DNA of 64,000 bases from Megalobrama amblycephala (lineage: Eukaryota > Chordata > Actinopteri > Cypriniformes > Xenocyprididae), in NCBI RefSeq assembly GCF_018812025.1, contig NC_063052.1, positions 17,195,414-17,259,413 on the forward strand. Direction: 5' to 3'. Under the pieces are notes generated by a model. That model saw nothing but the letters and a program-made list of their open reading frames with translations. It ran no database searches and was not told the DNA's origin. This document shows positions 1 to 13,500 of the stretch, piece after piece. The translations under genes and the position numbers were made by a program. Positions within the stretch are counted from its first letter, which is position 1; the number at the start of each line of letters is the position of its first letter.

Positions 1-1480
1 GATTGTTGTTTACATCAGCATGAGTTTGAAAATTACATTTCATTGGTTCATAGATCTAACATAACGTTACACATCAGATGTAACGTTACAACCTACTGTC
101 CCTCAAATGTTCAATTAAGATATAACTATGTTTGTGTGAAAACACGCCAAGACAGATATTTTGAAATACTGTAAATCTGTGTGTATCTGACCGTTCAAGC
201 GCAATACACAACTAAAGAGAACTGAATTCAGGATTGCATGCCGTTTGAGGCGTCTTTCTGTGTGCAGACTTGAGATGTGTGCGTCAGTCAGCGCATAATG
301 AATAGAGATCTTTTCATTGCCTATTTTGTGCTTAACTCTTTCAACATCAAGCACAGCCCATGCTTTATTTTCTCATTCAATGTATATTATTTTCGTAAAA
401 AACGAAACCGAAACAAGGACATGCACAAATTTTATTAATATATAATATTAGTTCTTTAATTTAGCCTACAATAAAACTACAATAGTACATTAATATGTAT
501 AATTATTTTGTTTTTATGCATCGATGCATAATCGTTCACATTAACACAGATGCATCATAAAAACGATTAGATATTCACAGCTCTAGTTATCATCATCCTC
601 CAGAAAGTTATCCTCTATAAGACCTGTTATTTCATAATTTGGGGGCAATTCCACAGAGATTGATAGCATTCAAGCAGTTTAAACAATCAGCTATCTTTTG
701 TTCCTCGCGCTTCACTGTGCTGCCCTGTCAGATCTGGAAATTCATCAACCCAAGCATCAGCATCCAAAGACCAAATTATTTCGACACATAGCAGGCCAGG
801 CATAAAATGTCTTTAAAATAAGATGCTTATTTTGGCAGAATGTTGTGTTACAAAACAAATAAGCTGTTCCTGAAATTTCTTTGCTGACATGAAAAAATCC
901 ACACAGAAATCGAAACCCGGCTTAAGTTGCAATTTTCTTACAATTGGTACTGACCTGATTGTTGCTTGTGCGGATTGATATTAAAGTTTGTTTGCACTTT
1001 CTAATGGTAGAAAAGAACTGAGTGATACAAGAATCAGCAGGTATTTCTGCATTGAAATAAAACCCAGAGACAACTGAAAACAAATTGTTTAGGGAGCCAA
1101 CTTCCGGTATTTTAGTGCAAAATAATTAAATGTAGTATCAATAAAATCATTAATTTCAGTATTTTTCATTTATAAATGAAAATTTAAGTACTGCATCTCA
1201 AATCCCTTGGTATAATCTATCATTTACAGCAAAAAACGCACTTTACCCATTTTCATCATTTTTATGGCTATGACTACTTTGTAAAAATAAACAAAGTAGT
1301 TAGATTATGCGACTTTAGCTGGGGTTTCACAGACAGGGTAACAATTGCAGCCATTTAATACTTAGGGTTATGGGTTCAGAACAAAAAAAGTTCTTTAATA
1401 ATAGTACAAAAGCAAACTGCTGTTAATTAAAGTGACTCAATAGGCAGGAAAATAAGAGAGAAGAAGTTGAGTCTGCTTAC
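1..1480. other. rnf19a intron 6 (partial); a hAT-like remnant end near 583
   Basis: No exon seen. The segment ending ACAGCTCTAG at about 583, preceded by AACGATTAG and TGCATCGATGCA, resembles one end of a hAT element of the kind seen complete at 22,977. Its other end was not found. Confidence 0.45.
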
Positions 1481-1595
1481 CAACAGTGACAGCGGCAACC
1501 ACTGGAGACACAATCACTGACAATGTCACCCCGCCGGCTATGACAAGGTTCCTCTTGTGCTTAGAGATGTCCTTTCCCTCATAACGATTATGAAT
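1481..1595 (-). CDS. rnf19a: rnf19a exon 6: loop and start of second membrane segment
   Basis: Encodes [17 protein letters not shown], then [19 protein letters not shown] and TVG. Acceptor CTACTTCAG|ATTC, donor TGTTG|GTAAGC. 115 bases. The next exon (GIGVPIMLAYVYG in the human protein) is not found between 1 and 1480, so it lies outside the window. Confidence 0.95.
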
Positions 1596-4500
1596 CTGAA
1601 GTAGATGGATTCAAATAGTGAGTGAATAAACACATCTGTCTGCCATCACACTGCTCATTCATTATTCTCGATTAAATTACACTTTGGTTACTCATAATGC
1701 TAGCATAATTTCCAACTTGATAATCTAACAAGAGCCTCTTGAAGATCAAACAAGGCTGATAATTGTGTAATAAGACATGTAGGTCATCATATTTCACAAT
1801 GCACAGCTCAGTTAGAATTCAGGTCAGATAAACAGACTGTTATGGAAATCACTTCATAATGAAATTCAGATTGAACAGCACATATCTGAAGTGCTATTAA
1901 TCATTGTAAAAAGTGACCCAGTTTGCAGTGGTTTCATCTGGTTCAGAGAGAAGCTGCATATTAACTCAAACATGAAACCAAATCTTAAATGTAGTACACA
2001 AATTATTCTACATGACTCATTTGCTGGACATAAATCTCAAATCTATTAATACAGATGTAAGAATAGCACTTGCCAAATTGATTTCAACATGCTGGCACCA
2101 TTCTAACAGGGTTTATAATAAGCAACAATGTTTTTCTAGTCAGATAAAATGAAAGCCCTTATTATCTTGTAGTCACGACAAAGGAATTTGAAGAAACTGG
2201 TTCACAAAAGGAGCTGTCAGAAGAAAAAGCTCTCAAATTAAAAAGAAAATATCAAATATGGCTTGGTGCGATTATCAAATCACGATTTAAATAAAAGCAA
2301 CTGCACTGCAGGTTTGCCGAAAAATCACCAAAATAAAAGCTTATGGTTTAACATTTAAAAAAAGAAAGAAAGAAATTAAGATTACTGTATTTTTACAGTT
2401 GTACTATATAATTATTTTTATTAAATTTGTTTACAGTATAATAGCATTATTCATTTTTTTATTTTGTATGATGTTTTTATTTATTTTTCCATTTCATCAT
2501 TAAAAAAAATCTATTTTTATAGTCCTTCTTAAACAGTCAAAAACTAGGAATATGGCCTATGAAAACTCAATTGGAAAGAGATTAAGAACTATTTTTTTAG
2601 CTTTAAATTGTTTATTTTCTATGCCAATGCACTCACCTACAAAGTAACTCCAATTTTCTAGAATCATTTCTTTCCTAATAGAACTATTTAAGTCATTTAT
2701 TTTTTATATCGCAATATATATTACATAAAAACAAAATATTGCAATGTCAGTTTTCAATATCACACATTCCTAGTCGCCCCCCCCACACACACACTAAGGG
2801 TGTTTTCACACCTATGGATCGCTTGTTTTGTTCCGAAACAGGGACTAAATTTGTTACAATGTTGCTTTTTTTTCTTGGTTCGGTTCGCTTTCACATAGCA
2901 ACATTTCAAAGCGTACCAAAATGCGCTAGGCAAGTCACATGCGAGTAAAACCGTCCTCTTATTGGTCAGAATTTTCTCTGCGTCATCCATCAAAATGATT
3001 GACAAGCTCGCTCCATGAGTTTATTGTGGCTTTATTTGTAACTGTCGAGACACACGCAAACACTTTATAAATGTAGCCATCTTTCCCGCTTTTAAATTAT
3101 ACTACATATATTAATGCTGCGGCAAATTCAAACGCGCTCTCTCTCTTTCTCTCTCGGTCCGTCTCTGGTTTCCCAGCGCTGTCTAAGTAGTAGGCGAACT
3201 GTTGTCAGTGTGTCGAGAGAGACCATATACATTTTATAATGAAGCAGAGCGGGGAAAGGCTTTGTCGGGACAGCATTCTCGCACGGAGAAGTGCAAATAC
3301 ACAACAGAGGCGCTCGTTGGTTTTCAGCTATGGTAAATGTGCTCACTCACAGAATCAGACACTACCGCTTTTTATATCAAATTTCCCGTTATGAATTATG
3401 ACATCATTTGGTTCGTTGGTCCGTTAACTGGGTCGGATTGCTTTCACATCTCAAGCGAACCGCTCCAGAGTTCGTTTGAAAGCGTACCGAGACCACCTCT
3501 TCAAGCAGGTCTCGGTACGCTTGTTTGGTCCACTTTTGGTGCGCACCCGAGTGCGATTGCTGCTTTCACACCTGCCCAAACGAACCGCACCAAAGGGGGA
3601 AACGAACTCTGGTATGATTCAACCGAACTAAATGAGGCAGGTGTGAAAGCACCCTAAATGAAAAGCCAAAATTTCATACACAAAATTTGCTAGAATGTAT
3701 AAAATTCAGCAATCCTCTAACTGTTGTGCCGTCTTATGTGCTTTACGAGTTCAGTGACCAGCAGGATTGTCATGATGGAGTAAATGGAGACAGAATTTTT
3801 TTCAGAATTTGTTTTCAGTCCACTTATTTCACATTGATAGCTACTCTCAGTTGTAGAAGCAAGACTCTTGGCACCATGCTGACACTAATTATTACTATGG
3901 CAACCAAATATGATTAGACTGTCTGGGGAAAAAAGGATCTGATTTCATAACTTGCAAAAATGTGCAGACAATCAATCCAAAAGATTGAGTTTTAAAAAAC
4001 AAAACAAAACAAAACAGAATCGGGTACAGCTGAATTAAATCTTTTCATCCTTAACATTCAAAGAGTATTTGGATTAGCCACCCACCTTTCTACCAACATA
4101 CACAGGAATCCCAATGATCATTGCTGGTATGGCAATGCCAGCAATCAGTGCAATGCCAACTGGAGCGCCCACAAGTGTCCCCAACTGCCACAGGATTTTC
4201 TTCTTCCTGCTCCAGGGCTTCTTACCCCAGAATGTGCATCCTGAAGGACTGTGTCAGAAACAGAGAAATTAAACCTAGAAATGTAACATTAGCACAAAAA
4301 AAAAAAAAAAAAATCTTACCACTCCAACTTTGACCTTCATCCATTCTCACAGTGTCAATAATGCAGTTAAAGTCTGATTTATGTAATTTGGCTTTATATT
4401 GTGAACATTGCAGTGGTCTTCAGTACACTGACCTTAAGTAGTGCAGGTCAGAGATCTCCTTCATACACAGCCAGCAGAACTCACAGCCACACACAGCACA

Positions 4501-7500
4501 GGTCATGTGATTACAGCTGCCATCATTCATCTTAATGATGTAGGCTGCACAGCGGGGACATGGCTTTATGTCATCAGCTTTGGGGACACAGACACAGCGG
4601 TTAAAACAACTCCTTGTTGACATGATGTCCGAGATTTCGGACGTTTTCACATTAGGTTTGATCATTTTGTACAAACCACAGTATTTGATTTCATAAGGGA
4701 GAGATGGCATTCTTATTCTAGAGAACATTTGATTGGTTTCAGAGCAGTGATTCTCAGCCTTCGTGAATCTGAGGCCCCCCACTGTTCAAGACAATTGTTT
4801 TTGAGGGGAACAATTTATTAAAATGTAATAATTTATTTTGAAAAATGCATTATTCCAGAAGTTTCAAGAGCTGAATGTTAGTAATGGTTCAGTCTTTATT
4901 AGAAATGAATTTACATGACTTTCAGGTCCAGATTTACTAACAGCTTGCACCAGCGCAAAACCTCTTCTGGCATTCGAAAACTGCTGTCAGGATTTACTAA
5001 AGACATACGGTGTCCACGCCTTTTTCATTGCTAATTTTTCACAGTTATTTTTGTGGTTGACCTTATTGCATATGCATTTGTAAAGGTTTCCCTTTCAGAT
5101 GCAAAATTTATGGAAGTAGAGTATTTAAATAAATCATGGAACGTAATTTACCAATGTTTGCGGTAGTCAATTTACTGGTAATTGCACCATTATTTAACAC
5201 CCAATAAAAGCATTTCTTAACTCATTTTGAGCTAGACATGTTATGAAAGTTGTCGCAAGGAGAAATGGCAGAAAACAGAGACAGTGTGGTAGAAGAGAGA
5301 GAATTTTCTCCACTCATGTTCATTTATCGTTCATTTTTCATTATCCAAACATATAGTTTGCCAAGCCACGTTATTTCTAATTTGCTGCACCAGATTATCA
5401 TTGGCTCTGTTTGTTTGCGACCCTATAATAATTTGCGTTGTGGTCCTTACTTTGCACACTGTCAGTAGATGTAGTCTCATGCCAATTTGTCCTGTTTAGT
5501 AAATCTGTCCTTCAGTCATTTCTGATTATGGAATTTTTATTTATTTATTTTTGATCGACAAATAGCAGTTTCTACCCGATAAAAACATATGCAAACCAAA
5601 CTGCTGTTCATTTGAATCATATCCCAGACTTTGGTAAGGCCCACATCTGACATAACAGATATTACACCAATAAAACAGACCAAACTTTGATGTTAAGTGG
5701 CCATGGTTCTTCACCAAAAGCCCTAAAGGAAAAATATTTCTAGGCGCGTGTTAGTGTGTGTTTTGTGGGCTTACCAGCAGCGCCACTCTCCTGGCTGTAG
5801 CTGAGTGATGACGATCTGAAGGGTCTCAGCCGGAGGCTCTGAGCTCTCTGCTGTCGTGCGGCGTCACAGGTCTGATTTGGGTGCCACAGCTGTTTACAGT
5901 GGTAACAGAACTCCGTTCCGCAGCCCTCACGACCACACGTGATCTTTGGACAGCTGGCACAACCGAAGGCAATGACTGCATACCTGTCAAATCAAACAGA
6001 CAAATACTTTCACAGCTATACACAAGCATACTACAAAAGATGCATTAGCTCATACACATCTGAGGACACCCATCAAGTCAGAAAAATCAAGATTTATATT
6101 AGTACGATTACAGGAAACTAATTGTTTACTAATAATTCATGTTTGTTCATTATCTAAAACAAACATGCCATGTTATATAACTGCAGCTATCTGGTAACAG
6201 CATAAATGGACGGGTCTTTTTGATCAATCTAGATTAACAGCCCTGCTAATTTAAACTGATGGCATCATCAGTTACCATAGGCAATGGTCATTATGACCCA
6301 ACCTTTATTAATGAGAGCCAATCAAATGTAAGATGTGCTTTCCTGCAGGGATAATGGTTGCTGGAAAGTCACAAGGGGGCAGATGGAGTTCTCTCACAAC
6401 AGTGACAGGATCACAATGCTAACTGATGTGTGCTAGACAGAAAAGTTGCATAAGAGCCTATTACAGTCATTATAATGTGATATAGCACTAGAAGCTGAGG
6501 AGCTTGAATGTGTGCTACAGGATCAGTCAGTTATTCCAGCAACACAGACATGTTCTCAAAACCTCATGAAAGAGTCTTATGTTTGCATGTGGACTGACAA
6601 TTTAACAATTTAATTTGATTTGATACAAAAGAAGCTACAACTCCTTAGTGCAAACCAGATGCCATTTTTCTGAACTGTCTGTTTTCAGCCTGAGAAAAGC
6701 CTCCATGACCTCCACCAACAATGTGGCCTTTGTTATTAGAGTTGCCCATATTTCTAGAGGAGTCTGAGAGAGTGAGAGTAAAGTGTAAGACCCCCCCCCC
6801 CCCCGACACAAAGCTGACACAAAGCCTTTCCGCTAAACCGAAAATATGTGCAAATTTTTAAACATTGCATATGTTTGTCTTCCAAGAGTGTAACCTCATT
6901 TGCCCTGCAGTGCAACAACGCAGAATCAATGCAACTCACTCCGACTGCTATTCACATCAACTATGAACATGCTCTACTAATGTCTGGTAGCCAGAAAGTG
7001 TCCAAATACTTTATCTTCATTCTGAACAGTAAAGCTATAAAGTATTTTTTTAAAACCCCAAATACTTTTTGCAAAATGTCTGCTTAAAGCATGCTTGTGC
7101 AACCTTTATTTCAATATTAGGGTCGCTTGCTTTTATCCTGTTATCTAATACAGAGTTTTATAACCTGGGGGCCACCTGAGTTCTCTTGCAGCTCTTTTCC
7201 ACCAGAATAGTTCACAGTCAGGTGAACTGGAGCCTGTCGCGAACTGGCAGCATATTTCCACAGACACAAGGAACGAACAGTGACGTATTGCTGCTACATG
7301 TTGTTTACCTGACGATAAACAGTCTTAAATCAAACAGTGCACATCCTGGTGTTTGTGCAGGCAGTGAGGCACTTCTGTCTTGCTGTCCACAGTATCGGGA
7401 GTGATTCTAGCATATCGGCAGCTCGCATAAACTCCCAGTACTATCGTTTGTACGTTCTAAAACAAGTTTCAATGTATCTTCAAAAAGGACAAGGGCCGGG

Positions 7501-10500
7501 AACTTGCACTATAACTGTGGAAAAAGGGGTATTGGAGAGAATCTAGTCCACTTTATTTTGGGGCTATTCACACAGTCTGGACCTTTTTTATTGTCTATGT
7601 ACTTGCAATAAATGTTTTATGCTCACAAAGGCAGCATTTATTTAATCAATTGTGTTGTCTTCACTGACTGCATGCAAAAACAAACATACAGTCCAACAAG
7701 TATAGTCCGATTTAAGAACACTTTTCATGAATCGGCCAAAAAGACTTGTGAAATCAGATAAAAGTTTGTATAAATCTAATAAACTGAATCTCCTGAAACC
7801 AGAGCAGTAAACATCTGACTCACTAATTGGATATATTAAATTTAGTTAATATTTATACACCACCGTTCAAAAGTAAAAAAACATTTAATGTTTTTGAAAG
7901 TCTCTTATGCTCACAAAGGCTGCATTTATTTAATCAAAACTACAATAAAAACAGTAATATTGTGAAATATTATAATTTAAATTAGCTCTTTTTTATTTGA
8001 ATATATTTACAATTAAGTTTTTTCCTGTGAAGGCAAAGCTGAATGTTCAGTCAATGTTTTTCAGTATCACATGATCCTTCAGAAGTCATTCTAATATGCT
8101 GATTTGGTGCTCAAGAAACATTTCTTATCATCAATGTTGAAAATAGTTGTTATTGAAATGTTATTATAACACTTTTCTCTGGTTCACCTGTATCTGATGT
8201 TTGTCTGATGTCACAAATGCTTTCAGGACAATACACAAGAGTAAACAAATACATGCAAACTTTCTTGATAGGAGGTGCACTTATCCATTTCCAGAAATCT
8301 CTTTATGATCACCCCTCAAAGCATACCACAAAACGGCAACCTGCCATGATGACACATTGACTAGTTCTTGTTTTCTTACATTCTTGTTAATGCTTTGAAG
8401 CTTGTTTAAAAAGTACCTAGCAAAAGTACCTAATTTATCGAGCTGGGGAGAGCTCTTTGTTAGACAACAGACATCCTCTTAAGCAGAGGTCTTCAACCAT
8501 GCTCCTGGGGACCCACTGTCCTGCAAAGTTTTTCCAACCTGTTGCAGCACACCTGCCTTTGTATTTTCAAGTGACCCTGAAAAGTTTGATTAGCAGCTTC
8601 AGGTGTGTTTGATTAGGGTAGGAACTAAACTTTGCAGGACAGTGGGTAGCCAGGAGCATGGTTGAAGACTTCAGCTCTAAAGTGACAGTTATAATAGTGC
8701 CCACTGAGAAAATAAACGAGTGTAAACGATTATCAAAAAGGACAAGGGAAAAAGGCAGCTCAAATGGTCGTATTATCATTTAAACAGGGCACAGCTGGAT
8801 GCAAATCTGTGCAGAGACAAGTGCTTAGCATGACAAGACATGTTGCAAGGCTCTCCACTGGCCTGATAAAATACTCCATTCAAAGTGACAGTGTCACCAG
8901 TGTCAGGCCTTCAAAAGCGCTGATCACAACACAATACAGTGCCTTTGGCTTGTGTAAACTTCAGATGACGTCCCAGACAGATTTGGCTCAGAGTCCAAGC
9001 TGAGCAAAAAGAGAAAAGCTGAATCCCTGCCCATTATCACAGTGTTCATTGTAACAAAATTACCAATTAAAACTCTCTGGGGCCTTTAATAAGAACATTT
9101 ATACTACTTTTCAAAATTTTGGAATCAATACTGTTATTTTGAACTTTCTATTCAAAGAATCCTAAAAAAAAATAGAGCACAACTGTTTTATATTAGTGTT
9201 TTTTCTGTAGCTTACGATACCCCTACATCGCGCCAGGGGTTACTTTTGTGCTGGAAGCTGGTTATTTTAGTGTATAAAGTTTTAAAAATGGAAATTTTTC
9301 TTACAAAAACCCCATCGCTTCACTTCAGAAGGCCTTTATTAACCCCCTGGAGCCATATGGATTATTTTTTATAATAGATATATGCATTTTTTGGGGCTTC
9401 AAAATCGCATCCCCCATTTACTAGCATTATAAAGCTTGGAAGAGTCAGCATATTTTGAAATACATCTCCAATTATGTTTGTCTGAAAGAAGACACCTAGG
9501 ATGGCGTGAGGGTGAGTAAATCATGGGGTAATTTTCATTTTTGGGTGAATTAACCCTTTAAGACTGTAGCTCGACTATGTTAAACCTAGGGTAGCTTAGC
9601 TCAATTATAACTGTGCATGTAAACGTACATATTGACACTTCTAAAGTCAATTTAGGTAAGAGGCTGTTTATAAATGCTCACACACACACACAAAATGACC
9701 TCAACTTTTTCTAAGACTCACGTGTCAAAACAAACAGCCCACAAATAAGCAAATACACACAACATGCAGACATAGCAGCTGTGGCAATACAAAGGCAGCT
9801 GTAGCAACATCACAGCCATGCGGTTAAACCAAAGCAACATAACCAGGAAAACCAGTCATGGAAACCCTGACTCCAATCATCCAATCACAGGCATTGTTTA
9901 TAGCACTTTATTTACGAGTTTATTCCGTCTCAGAGCGACTCCATTCACAGTAAATGCTGCTCCACACAAACTCACTCTCTGCGTATGCTGTTTGCTTGGG
10001 TTTCCAATAGCATGCATTTGGGAATGCATAAAGTCTGACGCGCTTTGCGTTTCATGGTAAGCGTTGTAGTGTTATTTAAATGCATGGAGCGTCTCTCTGC
10101 AGCTCTCCATATCTGCACATGCTGTGAGTTTGGGTTGCTCATAACATTCATCTGGCATTCTACGCAACATGTGCCAATTCACCAGATTTGTAACATAACA
10201 TGCGGATTTATAAATATAAACCTAAGCTAACACAGAAGAATACGTCAATGTTACTAAATATGCAAACTGTTCATCACAATTTTAAAATAAGTTTAAACCC
10301 TCTCTCTGAGTTTGCATGTTTTGATGTCCACATGTTCTTGTTCATGAAACTACTGTGGCTGCTGCTTTTTTATTGTAAAGACAATAAAATTAATGAATTA
10401 ATGACATTTGACTTGATCATGCTGTAAAGTGTAACAACAATCAAGCTGGCCTTTGGCGCCATATGCAGCAGTTGTTATAAAACGTAATGTACACAAGTTG

Positions 10501-13500
10501 ACTGTGTTTATTTTAGCCTATGTATTTTACATTATGTATTTTAAGTGTTATTCAATAAAACCATATGATTACTTGCTTTTTACACTTTATTTGAACCAAT
10601 TATTATTGCCACATTGTTATTATACCTATGTATTTTAAGTAATTTTAAAGGGTATTGTTCACTTAGGTCTATTTTATTACCACAAAAAAAAAAAAAAATT
10701 ACTCGATTAATCATCAAAATAATCGACAAATTTGCAAAACAATCATTAGTGACAGCTCTAATTGAAAATTGAATGTGCTGATTTATAACTGATTATAATT
10801 TAAATATAGATGCCAATTACAACAGTTTTAAAAAGTTAAACATTTCTCATCCAAAATATGATTCTTGACCAGGGCTATTATAAACTAAAACCATTAAAAA
10901 TAAATAAATAAAATTGTTATTTAAATTAAAATATATATAAAAACTATCGTAGTATTTCAACAATGCTAAAAGAACACTGCTATTGACATTTTTTTGACCT
11001 TGCACTGGTTTCATGTGTGCCTGAGTTTGGACAGCTATGATCTGCCACTGGTCCATGCTACAAATGTATGCAGAAAGTCTGCATATGAAAGTTCAAATGT
11101 TTTTGGTCAGTAAGATATTTTTTGAAAGAAATTAATACTTTATTAAAAACAAGGTCACAAAAGATTTCTATTTCAAATAAATGTTTTTCTTTTCTTTTCT
11201 TTTTTTTCTTTTAAAGCGCACTTACCCGCAGTCCGGAGCAGGGCACCAGCGGCAGTCAGGGTCCGCCACCAGCCAGCGGCGCAGCATGAACTCCTCGTAC
11301 TTCTCCATGAGTACACGGTCATTGAGTATCATGCGGATGTCGTGAGGGTTGAAGCGCTCCGAGCACTCTGGGCAGCTGATGTTGACCCTACTCTCAGATA
11401 TCTCGATGCGTAGATACTGTCGGAGGCAGTCGGCACACGAGCGGTGGTGGCATGTCATGATGTCAGGGAAACGGTCTCTGGTGTGGCGCAGCAGGCACAA
11501 TGGGCACTCCAGCAGCTCAGAGGTGGAGGCTGAGGATGAGGAAGATGAAGATGAGGTGGAGGCCACACCGGGTGCAGACAGTGCAGAGGCATGGTCCTGC
11601 TGCTGGCACATTTCCGAGTGCACGCTCTCCACACTGGCGATGCCATCCACTCCAGCGGCTAGTGCCCGTGATTTGCGGGATTTGGGGTCCCCACAGCGAC
11701 GACGGAACAGTGAGCGCAGCGAGATGCGGCGCTTTTTAGGAGTCTTCCGTACAGAGGGCAGACTGACGGATGAGGCGGCAGAGGCAAGGTCCCTCTCGGA
11801 CCCCTGCTGCTGCTGATGCAGACTCATTTCTCCAGAGGAGGCACTGTGGTTTCCAAAGGACTGGGAAGCTTCTACAGGAAGGGCAGGGGAGGAAGAGGAG
11901 GAGGGGGAGGGAGGGGAGAGAGAGGGAAGGGGGGACAGGGTTTTCAGAGGGGAGTGCGAGGTGTTAAGACATGGTGGTGAACTCTCTGCAAGCTGCTCCC
12001 TTGAGCCAGGCAGCTGAAGTTGGGACACACGTGTCAGTTTGGAGTCACCAGGCTGGATCTCGACCTGATCTGTGAGAGAAACGGAGACAGAAACCAAGTG
12101 AGACAGATTGCACATCTAACACAATGGAAGACAGACCATCTCATTTGAAATATATTTTGTTGATGATTTTAAAAAAAATTTTTAGATGTCAAAGCATTTA
12201 TGACTACAATTTTTATAATATTTACAACCATTTACAATTTAAAAATAAGTAGTATGAGGAAAGATTATTTGTGGTAATGAAGATACAAGGGAAAAGAGAT
12301 GTGGAGTGAAAGCAGTAATTTGAAAATTAAAATAAATTAAACGTCATTCCAAAACTGTAAGATTTTCTTCCAAAGATATTTTGATTTTTTTTTTATGTCA
12401 ATGTGCACTAAAATCGGTTTAGTTATCAAAATTCTTCAAAATATCTTTTTATGTTCCACAGAAGAAATAAAGTTAAACAAGTTTGGAACAACATGCACAT
12501 GAATAAATTTCATTTTTGGTGGACTCTTCCTTTAATGCTGAATAAAATTTTACAGAATGTCACTAGTTACGCAACATCTGACTCACTATAAATAATATAT
12601 TTACACAAATAATATAAAACAATGTGCTGAAAAACAGAATTGTGTATAGAAATACAAGTATACAATATGCAATAAGTATGCAAAGTAATTGTTTGGTTCA
12701 CAAATTTCATGTGAACAGCAAGTTTAAAGGTTGAAATTGATTCCTGCTGTCTGAAAACTCTTTAAAACACTGCCAAGATGAGAAGAACTGACTCAGTGGA
12801 AAAGTTGATGAAAGGCTGAAAACAGCAAGTTCACAGTAATGAAACAATTACAAAAAGACTGCAGAACCACTTTTGAACAGGACATGACATCACTGATAAC
12901 TGTAAAAGGACATAAGAAACTATTGCCACATAAACCATGTTAAGGAACCTGAGACAGCAGAACAGAATGTGACAGAAGAGAATGAGTATCCTTTTCGTCA
13001 TTCAGAGATAAGTTCTCGCCCTGCCTGCAGGCCTTTCACAAACACACCAGTGAAGCTGTGGTCTATAACGCATCTGCTCTGCCTCAAGAGTTCTGAGCTC
13101 ACGTTTCAGACCTCAACAGTAGTGATGAATCAAAGTGTGAGATGAAGAGTATCAGTCTCAATTGATTAGCACAAAGACTCTTAATACAAAATAAGGAAGA
13201 GACTCATCTGAGCTTCCCAAAAATGCAGCAGTCTGTCACATGAGAGGTCATGGGAATAACAGGAAATTTACTTAATGACTCACAAAAGTAAGGTGTTTTC
13301 CACACAGCCTCTTTGACAGTATGCATTAGCTGTTTCTCTCTCTCATGATCCAAGACTCTCTGCTGCACCTAAGCCATAACAGAAATACTCTAACCTTCAT
13401 GTCTGCAAATACAAACACACACTTTCCAGCCGTTTTTTTTTTTTTTCACACCCTCCATTCAAAACACACTAGAGTATTTGCTCATGTGCTTGAAGGAAGC

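Larger units (their letters stand above)
5984..11225. other. rnf19a intron 2
   Basis: 5.2 kb holding the dispersed repeats listed separately at 7855-8160, 8485-8675, 9100-9215 and 9240-9561. A C-run sits at 6790-6804. Near 10,690-10,759, CGATTAATCATC and GACAGCTCTA look like one end of a further hAT element. The rest shows no feature. Confidence 0.6.

Noticed and set aside
11349..11816. 155-codon open frame on the plus strand
   Set aside because: Lies wholly antisense to rnf19a exon 2, with Glu/Asp/Arg-rich composition created by the Ser-rich coding strand. No start context or homology.
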